The translations under genes were made by a program, and so were the position numbers. Shown here in pieces: positions 40,961 through 46,388 of a DNA stretch of 46,388 bases. The stretch is from Acidimicrobiaceae bacterium (lineage in GTDB: Bacteria > Actinomycetota > Acidimicrobiia > Acidimicrobiales > RAAP-2), in contig DAIDKS010000046.1 in assembly GCA_027449885.1 (NCBI GenBank), positions 1 to 46,388 on the forward strand. Direction: 5' to 3'. The notes under the pieces are model-generated. The model worked only from the letters and a program-made list of their open reading frames with translations. It was not told the DNA's origin and did no database searches. Numbering within the stretch: the first letter of the stretch is position 1; every line of letters starts with the position of its first letter.

Positions 40961-42703
40961 CTAGTGACGCAGGGCGGCGAGCACGAGACGCGGCAGCCGC
41001 CCCCACGAGGGACTCGCCTCGAAGCGCAACAGGCGACGCATCACGTCGCCCCCGTGGGGATTCGTCGCGAACCACGCCGGCGGTGGCGACGCGACGAAGG
41101 GTCCGCGCACCACCGACTTCTGCGGTCGCCCGAAGAGGAGGGCGTTCCCGACGATCCCGCGCCCCGACTGGATGTCGGTCGCCGGGTGTCCGGGATACGC
41201 GCCCCACGTCGTCGACCCGAAGGCGAAGCTGAGCGCGTGCCAGGCGTTCACGCCGATCGATCCGTAGCGCAGATCGGCCACCGCGCGCTCCAGCGCCTCG
41301 TCGACCCCGGGGCGCGACCTCGTGCGCGGGTCGACGAGGAGGGTCATCGAGAGCGTCCCCCAGAGCACCTCGTTGCAGAAGTCCGTGGCCCGCGCGAGGA
41401 ACTCCGCCGGGTCGGCGACGTCGAGCGCCGTCTCGCTCATGAGGGCGCAGAAGGCCTCCACGTTGAAGGCCGGGTCCTCAGGCCGGGTGGGGTCGACGTC
41501 GCGGATGATCGTCCAGGGCATGATCCCCTCACCCCCCGTTCCGATCTGACGGGCGTCGGGGTGGGCCGCGAGCAGGGCGTCACGGCGCTCGAAGGCCCCG
41601 GGGTAGTAGGCGAGGCGGGTCGGCAGCGCGGCGAAGACGCGCTCGAGCGCTCCGAGGAACTCCTCGCGCTGGGCCCAGTGACGGGAGGTCACGATCACCC
41701 GTGGCGATAGGCAGTTGAACCCGGCGTTGTTCGCGAGCATCGTGGCGACGTGGCGCGCCTGGTAGTCGATCTCGGCGGCCGTCCACTCGCCGGGGACGAT
41801 CACCACGGGCGACACGTTGCCCAGCTCGCAGGTGATCGGCTTCTCGAGGACCGGCTCGTTGGCGGCTCGCCGGCGGGCGCCCTCCTCCCCGGTGCCGAAG
41901 ACGATCGCGTCGTGGGTCTTGTCCGAGCCGGTCACGTGCACGTCGTCGACGCCCGGGTGGCTCGTGAGGTACGAGCCCACCTGGGCCCCGCCGTCCACGA
42001 TGCGCAGGAAGCCCGGCTCGATCAGCGCCGCGAGGGCACGCTCCCAGTACGGGATGAGGTAGCTGTTGACGGGATTGGCCTTGAGGACGACCACCCGGCC
42101 CTCGGCGAACATCTTCGTGAGCACGTCGCGCGGGCCCAGCGAGGCCACGTTGCCCGCGGCGAGGACGAGGGAGACGCCCGCGTGAGCCCCCGGGTCGGCG
42201 TAGGCGCGGGCCTGGGTCGCTCGGACCTCGTCCTCGTCGACGCCCGGCTCCATCCAGACCTCGCCGGTCGTCTTCGCGTAGAGGATCCGGTCGAAGGCCG
42301 TCGCCGGCAGCACCTGAATCGATATCCGGTCCCCCGGTCGGTGGCGCACCGGGCCGGGGTACCGCGGCGGGCGACCAGCGGCGAGGTCGCGCAGCGAGGC
42401 GCGCAGGCCCTGCGCCATCCGCACGAAGGTCCCGATGCCGCTGAAGAGCTCTTCGCCGCCCTCCGGCCCGCTCGGGTCGTAGCCCTTGGCCGCGCACGCG
42501 GCAGCGTTCCACTCCTCGGCGACGAGCACCGTGTCGGCGACGACCCGCCCGAGCAGCCGCTCGCGCTCGGCCGGCGGCGTCGCGGCCCAGGCGGCCGCCC
42601 GCTCGGTCACCCCCGCGACCGCCTCGTCCAGCGCTTCGGGGTCGAACCCCCCGTGATCCTGGCGACCGGACGTCGGCGCCGCGGCTCCTCGTACCTGGGT
42701 CAT
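40961..42703 (-). CDS. Aldehyde dehydrogenase superfamily protein (divergent, long)
   Basis: A 580-residue member of the aldehyde dehydrogenase superfamily, longer than the usual 480-500. The catalytic Glu is in TCELGNVSPVV at about residue 294, and the catalytic Cys in NNAGFNCLSPRVIV at about 330. VVVLKANPVNSY near 205 and VHVTGSDKTHD near 245 stand in for the cofactor region, somewhat altered from the usual forms. The N-terminal 90 residues are extra and helical. The ATG at 42703 starts the similarity. The substrate is unknown; an acyl-CoA dehydrogenase lies divergently nearby. Confidence 0.82.
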   Translation of the reverse strand: MTQVRGAAAPTSGRQDHGGFDPEALDEAVAGVTERAAAWAATPPAERERLLGRVVADTVLVAEEWNAAACAAKGYDPSGPEGGEELFSGIGTFVRMAQGLRASLRDLAAGRPPRYPGPVRHRPGDRISIQVLPATAFDRILYAKTTGEVWMEPGVDEDEVRATQARAYADPGAHAGVSLVLAAGNVASLGPRDVLTKMFAEGRVVVLKANPVNSYLIPYWERALAALIEPGFLRIVDGGAQVGSYLTSHPGVDDVHVTGSDKTHDAIVFGTGEEGARRRAANEPVLEKPITCELGNVSPVVIVPGEWTAAEIDYQARHVATMLANNAGFNCLSPRVIVTSRHWAQREEFLGALERVFAALPTRLAYYPGAFERRDALLAAHPDARQIGTGGEGIMPWTIIRDVDPTRPEDPAFNVEAFCALMSETALDVADPAEFLARATDFCNEVLWGTLSMTLLVDPRTRSRPGVDEALERAVADLRYGSIGVNAWHALSFAFGSTTWGAYPGHPATDIQSGRGIVGNALLFGRPQKSVVRGPFVASPPPAWFATNPHGGDVMRRLLRFEASPSWGRLPRLVLAALRH

Positions 42704-42843
42704 GGCATCGTCCCCCCTGACATCTCGGAGACTATCGACCAGCGGATCGGGCGCGACGGGCTCGCCACCCCGAGGGCCCCCCGCACCTCTCTAGTATCGG
42801 GGTGCGCCACGCGCACGCCGCCATCGACCGAGGGGATGACGAT

Positions 42844-43407
42844 ATGTCGTACGAGGAGTGGGGGCCGCTAGGCCTCCTGGTCGGCACGTGGGAGTCGGGC
42901 TGGGACGGCCTCGACGTCTCCTACCACAACGAGAACGGGAAGGTCGCCGAGACCGTCTACCGCGAGAAGACCACCTTCAAGCCCTTCGGGCCGGTCGACA
43001 ACGGCGATCAGCACCTCTACGGCCTCGACTACCGGACCGCGGTCTACCGCGAGGGGGAGGACAACCCCTTCCACACCGAGGTCGGGTACTGGATGTGGGA
43101 CGGCGACCGCCACCAGGTCATGCGGTGCTTCCTCGTCCCGCGCGCGTCGGCCGTGATCGCCGGAGGAACCGCCGCGCCCGACGCCACCCGCTTCGACCTG
43201 CACGCGGAGCTCGGTTCCAACGTCTACGGCATCCTCTCCAACCCCTACCTCGACGAGGTGGCCCGCACGACGCGCTTCGACGTGACGATCGCCGTGGAGG
43301 GCGACACCTTCACCTACGACGAGACGACCGTCGTCGAGCACCAGCGCTGGCCGACGGTGATCATGCACACCGACCGCAACACCCTGACGCGCGTCAGCTG
43401 GGACTGA
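42844..43407 (+). CDS. Nitrobindin-like haem-binding beta-barrel protein
   Basis: A 187-residue protein of the nitrobindin/THAP4-like (DUF1794, FABP-like) family. LVGTWESGWDG at about residues 12-22 matches the family opening GxWxGxG. Strands follow with FHTEVGYWMWDG near 77-88, in place of the family's E-x-GYW motif, and VIMHTDRNTLTRV at the end. The family holds haem b inside an antiparallel barrel, possibly for nitric oxide or peroxynitrite handling. The ATG at 42844 follows GAGGGG and is preferred to GTG 42802. The acyl-CoA dehydrogenase gene follows after 10 bases. Confidence 0.8.
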   Translation: MSYEEWGPLGLLVGTWESGWDGLDVSYHNENGKVAETVYREKTTFKPFGPVDNGDQHLYGLDYRTAVYREGEDNPFHTEVGYWMWDGDRHQVMRCFLVPRASAVIAGGTAAPDATRFDLHAELGSNVYGILSNPYLDEVARTTRFDVTIAVEGDTFTYDETTVVEHQRWPTVIMHTDRNTLTRVSWD

Positions 43408-43417
43408 GCGGCCGACC

Positions 43418-44635
43418 GTGCTCGACTGGTCCGACGAGGAGCGTCAGATCGCCGACGCGGTGCGGCGCTTCGTCGACGAGGCGGTGCGACCGCGGCTCGA
43501 CGCGATCGAGCACGGCGACGAGCCGCCCTACGACCTGCTCCGCCAGCTCTACCGGACCTTCGGCATCCGCGAGATGGCGCTCGAGTCGTTCGAGCGCGCC
43601 CTCGCCCGGCGTCGCGAGGGCGCCCCGAAGTCGGCCCGGTCGGGCGGGAGCGACCCCGCCCCCTCGCTCATCACCACGATCGAGCTCTGCCGCGTCAGCC
43701 CCGGCCTCGTGACCTCACTCGGCGTCTCGACGGGCCTCGCGGGGGGAACGATCAACGCGCTGGGCACCCCGGAGCAGATGGAGCGCTGGGGTCGCGACCT
43801 GGTCACCCTGGACAAGGTCGGCGCGTGGGCCATCACCGAGCCCGACTCCGGCTCGGACGCCCTCGGCGGGATGCGCACGACGGCGCGTCGCGACGGCGAC
43901 GAGTTCGTCCTCAACGGCCAGAAGACCTGGATCACCAACGGTCCCTACGCCGACACCCTCGTCGTCTACGCCAAGCTCGACGAGCCCGACGTCGATCCTC
44001 GTCGTCGGCGCGTCCTGCCCTTCGTCCTCGACCGGGGCATGCCCGGCCTCGACCAGTCCCGACCACTGCGCAAGATGGGCCAGCACGCCTCACCGACCGG
44101 CGAGGTCTTCCTCACCGACGTCGTCGTGGGTCGCGATCGGCTCCTCGGCGACGACCACTCCCCGAGCGGTGGTCGCGCCAGCGCCAAGGACAACTTCGTC
44201 ACCGAACGGGCCGGAGTGGCGGCGATGGCGCTCGGCATCATCGAGGAGGCTCTACGGCTCAGCGTCGACTACGCCCGGACCTGCGAGCGCTTCGGCGCGC
44301 CGATCGGTGACTACCAGCTCGTCCAGGAGATGCTCGCCGCCATGGAGGTCGCCCGAGTCAACGTGCGCGCCATGGTGCTCGCCCACGTCGAGCGCAGCCG
44401 GGCCGGCGTCACGCCGACCCTGGCCGAGGCCTCCGCGATGAAGCTCTACGCGGCCCGGGCGGCGTGCGAGGTCGCCGACGACGCCATCCAGGTCTTCGGG
44501 GGCAACGGGTACGTCACCGAGTACCGGGTCGAGCAGCTCTACCGCGACGCGCGGGTCCTGCGCATCTACGCGGGTACCGACGAGATGCAGATCGCGGCCA
44601 TCGCCCGCGACCTGCTCAGCCGCGCGACGGCCTAG
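43418..44635 (+). CDS. Acyl-CoA dehydrogenase
   Basis: A 405-residue FAD flavoenzyme that makes the alpha-beta double bond of acyl-CoA. The flavin-binding signature ITEPDSGSDALGG lies near residue 135, FVLNGQKTWITNG near 163, and FGGNGYVTEYRVEQLYRDAR near 360-380. The closing YAGTDEMQIAAIARDLL carries the usual helix after the active site. The insert around residues 60-80 (RRREGAPKSARSGG) is unusual. The GTG at 43418 is 10 bases past the nitrobindin-like gene, so both are probably one operon. The chain-length preference cannot be told. Confidence 0.92.
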   Translation: MLDWSDEERQIADAVRRFVDEAVRPRLDAIEHGDEPPYDLLRQLYRTFGIREMALESFERALARRREGAPKSARSGGSDPAPSLITTIELCRVSPGLVTSLGVSTGLAGGTINALGTPEQMERWGRDLVTLDKVGAWAITEPDSGSDALGGMRTTARRDGDEFVLNGQKTWITNGPYADTLVVYAKLDEPDVDPRRRRVLPFVLDRGMPGLDQSRPLRKMGQHASPTGEVFLTDVVVGRDRLLGDDHSPSGGRASAKDNFVTERAGVAAMALGIIEEALRLSVDYARTCERFGAPIGDYQLVQEMLAAMEVARVNVRAMVLAHVERSRAGVTPTLAEASAMKLYAARAACEVADDAIQVFGGNGYVTEYRVEQLYRDARVLRIYAGTDEMQIAAIARDLLSRATA

Positions 44636-44778
44636 GGCCGTCCCCGGCGACGCAGCCACGCGAAGGCGATCACCGCGAGGACGGGGACCGCGACCACGAC
44701 GGCGCGCGCGATCGGCAGGGGCTTGCCGAGGTGCGGGTTGACGAGGGTCGTGGTGGTGAGGCTGGCGAGGAGGGCCAC
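44632..44778 (-). CDS. Small single-helix membrane protein (48 aa)
   Basis: A 48-residue open frame in line with the upstream DUF1003 gene (24 bases after its stop). One membrane helix (about 23-41, IARAVVVAVPVLAVIAFAW) is followed by a basic tail RRRGRP, the positive-inside pattern of a real membrane peptide. GGGAGG lies directly against the GTG, too close for an ideal ribosome binding site, so the start is uncertain. Its stop overlaps that of the convergent acyl-CoA dehydrogenase gene. Confidence 0.42.
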   Translation of the reverse strand: MALLASLTTTTLVNPHLGKPLPIARAVVVAVPVLAVIAFAWLRRRGRP

Positions 44779-44802
44779 CTCCCCATTCTGACAAGCCCGC
44801 GG

Positions 44803-45270
44803 CTACGCCGCGGGGGCCGGGGGCACGAGTCGCTCCAGCCGGGTCAGGATGTCGGCGATGGCCTGGTCCTGGGACTCCAGGTGGCGCTGGATCTCCTCGG
44901 ATTCGTGCAGGACGGCCTCGGCGTCCTTGTAGGTCTCCTCGGACCGCTTGTCGGCGGCCGCCGCCTGGATGTTCTGGCCCACGATGATGACCGGCAGCAG
45001 GACCAGCTGGAGGAAGCTGCTCGAGAGCCAGACGATCACGTAGTAGACGCCCTGGTGGACGGCGGAGGGCAGGGCGAAGAGCGCGAGCACGGTGAAGAGG
45101 TACGCGGCCCACATCGTTCCGACGATGAGCGTGACGCGCAGGCCGAAGCGAGCGTTGAACCGCACCAGGGGGTTCTCGTGGTGCAGGCGACGCAGGTCCC
45201 GTGTGCGAACGGGGCGGCCCTTTCGCAACTCCTCGCGGCGGGGATGGGGAACGTACTGGTAGTCGGTCAT
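44803..45270 (-). CDS. DUF1003 membrane protein
   Basis: A 155-residue protein with a basic N-terminus (residues 1-45), two membrane helices (about 47-68 and 77-100), and a C-terminal coiled-coil rich in Glu/Gln (KDAEAVLHESEEIQRHLESQ split near 115-135). PLVRFNARFGLRVTLIVGTMW and the second helix ending LPVIIVGQN are the marks of DUF1003. The function is unknown. The ATG at 45270 gives the usual length. Confidence 0.88.
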   Translation of the reverse strand: MTDYQYVPHPRREELRKGRPVRTRDLRRLHHENPLVRFNARFGLRVTLIVGTMWAAYLFTVLALFALPSAVHQGVYYVIVWLSSSFLQLVLLPVIIVGQNIQAAAADKRSEETYKDAEAVLHESEEIQRHLESQDQAIADILTRLERLVPPAPAA

Positions 45271-45307
45271 GGGGCGAGTCTCACACGCCCCGAGCGCCGA
45301 GTGAGGA

Positions 45308-46388
45308 CTACCGCAGGTCGGGTGCCGTCTCCATGCCCCGGCGCCACGTCGAGCGCGCCACGATCTTGGTCGTGTCGGCGCGGCCCGCGTAGCGCTGGGC
45401 GATGTCGCGGATCTCCTCCAGCAGGCCCTCGGAGAGCGTCGTCGGGTCGAGGCCGAGGGCGAGGAACTGCTCTCGCGCCACGTTCAGCTCGTTCTCCGCC
45501 GCCTCGCGACGCGGGTTGGGCAGATTGGCCACCTCGACGCCGGTCATCCCGGAGATCATCTGGGCCAGGTCGCGAACCCGGTGGGTCTCGGTGACCTGGT
45601 TGAAGATCTTCGGCTTCTCGCCCTTCGCCGGCGGGTTCTCCAGGGCGATCTGGATGCAACGCACCGTGTCGCGGATGTGGATGAAGGCGCGCGTCTGGCC
45701 GCCGGTGCCGTGCACGGTGAGCGGGTGCCCGATGGCCGCCTGCATGAGGAAGCGGTTGAGCACGGTGCCGTAGTCGCCGTCGTAGTCGAAGCGGTTGATC
45801 AGCCGCTCGTCGCGCACGGTCTGGGGCGTCTGGGTCCCCCAGACGATGCCCTGGTGCAGGTCGGTGATGCGGATCTGGTCGTTCGCCGCGTAGAAGCCGA
45901 ACATCAGCTGGTCCAGCGTCTTGGTGAGGTGGTAGACGGAGCCCGCGTTGGCCGGGTGCAGGATCTCGCGCTCGATGTCGCCGTCGGGGGTCGGCACCTT
46001 GACGGTGAGGTAGCCCTCGGGGATCGGGGCCGAGCCCGACCAGCCGTAGCCGTAGACGCCCATGGTCCCCAGGTGCACGAGGGCCGTGTCGAGACCGGAC
46101 TCCGAGATCGCGACGAGCACGTTGTGAGTGCCCCGCACGTTGTTGTCGACGGTGTAGCGCTTGGCGGCCTCGTCACGCATCGAGTACGGCGCGGCCCGCT
46201 GCTCGCCGAAGTGGACGATCGCGTCGGGCTGGACGTCGCGGATGAGGGCCGCGAGTCGGTCGTACTCCTCAGCGAGGTCGAGGCGGACGAAGTTGACGTC
46301 CTTGCCCGACACCTCGTGCCAGGCGCGCAGGCGCTCGCCCATGGGTCGGATCGGGGTCAGGGACTCGACCTCGAGCTCGAGGTCGATG
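45308..46388 (-). CDS. sqdB: UDP-sulfoquinovose synthase (5' end beyond window)
   Basis: An extended SDR of which the 3' 360 codons lie in the window; the reading frame runs off the right edge (ESLTPIRP just inside), so the Rossmann start is missing. The sequence closely follows plant SQD1 and bacterial SqdB: VHFGEQRAAPYSM, NNVRGTHNVL, LGTMGVYG (active-site Thr), YHLTK (catalytic Tyr and Lys), DLHQGIVWG, NRFDYDGDYGTVLNRF, and GHPLTVHGTGGQTRAFIHIRDTV split in two. The enzyme joins sulfite to UDP-glucose to give UDP-sulfoquinovose, the head-group donor of sulfolipid SQDG. The ATG at 46342 is internal and not the start. A glycosyltransferase partner would be expected beyond the window. Confidence 0.93.
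   Translation of the reverse strand, partial: IDLELEVESLTPIRPMGERLRAWHEVSGKDVNFVRLDLAEEYDRLAALIRDVQPDAIVHFGEQRAAPYSMRDEAAKRYTVDNNVRGTHNVLVAISESGLDTALVHLGTMGVYGYGWSGSAPIPEGYLTVKVPTPDGDIEREILHPANAGSVYHLTKTLDQLMFGFYAANDQIRITDLHQGIVWGTQTPQTVRDERLINRFDYDGDYGTVLNRFLMQAAIGHPLTVHGTGGQTRAFIHIRDTVRCIQIALENPPAKGEKPKIFNQVTETHRVRDLAQMISGMTGVEVANLPNPRREAAENELNVAREQFLALGLDPTTLSEGLLEEIRDIAQRYAGRADTTKIVARSTWRRGMETAPDLR

Noticed and set aside
1..46388. CRISPR array, rRNA genes or replication origin
   Set aside because: No regularly spaced short repeats, rRNA-like sequence or DnaA-box cluster was seen; the ParB-like gene alone does not indicate an origin.

Overview
The window is high-GC DNA with many GTG starts and actinobacterial families: a sigma factor with a CU044_5270-type partner, a CvpA/trypsin protease like MarP, and small conserved actinobacterial membrane proteins. 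The MarP-type acid-resistance protease and a secreted protein with a glutamic-peptidase (eqolisin) domain fit an acid-tolerant actinobacterium. A member of the Acidimicrobiia is plausible but not proven.

Left part (1 to about 21.9 kb) is accessory. It opens with the N-terminal part of a degenerate tyrosine-recombinase-like protein (minus strand, running off the edge). A plus-strand run follows: a ParB-like protein, a 1199-residue unknown protein, zinc-ribbon and NERD nuclease-like proteins, small unknowns, and a two-gene secreted set ending in the eqolisin-like protein. At 11.2-14.7 kb lies a translationally coupled pair: a DDE transposase preceded by a second, complete copy of the degenerate tyrosine-recombinase-like protein. 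Next come a PD-(D/E)XK nuclease-like protein, a Panacea antitoxin with a probable toxin, a three-helix membrane protein with a 52-residue partner, a secreted protein, and a sigma factor/anti-sigma-like operon. Two 70-bp direct repeats (11034-11103 and 21852-21921, 55 of 70 identical without gaps) bracket 10.8 kb and could be the ends of an integrated element.

Right part (about 22 to 46 kb) is ordinary chromosome of higher GC. It holds a membrane protein, a 1001-residue secreted protein with three Cys-paired Ig-like repeats, a DUF2202 ferritin-like protein, a DUF554 protein, an aldo/keto reductase and an SDR. A TPP riboswitch then controls an NCS1 permease coupled to an APH-fold kinase, which looks like a thiamine or pyrimidine salvage operon. 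A four-gene ABC importer (binding protein, two permeases, ATPase) lies on the minus strand, followed by TadA, tRNA-Ser(CGA), a GabT-like aminotransferase, MarP, an aldehyde dehydrogenase, a nitrobindin-like barrel, an acyl-CoA dehydrogenase, DUF1003 and, cut by the right edge, UDP-sulfoquinovose synthase for sulfolipid.

The items most likely to be new are the DDE transposase coupled to a catalytically degenerate tyrosine recombinase with its flanking repeats, and the TPP-regulated permease/kinase pair. All family calls were made by eye from motifs; no database search was run.
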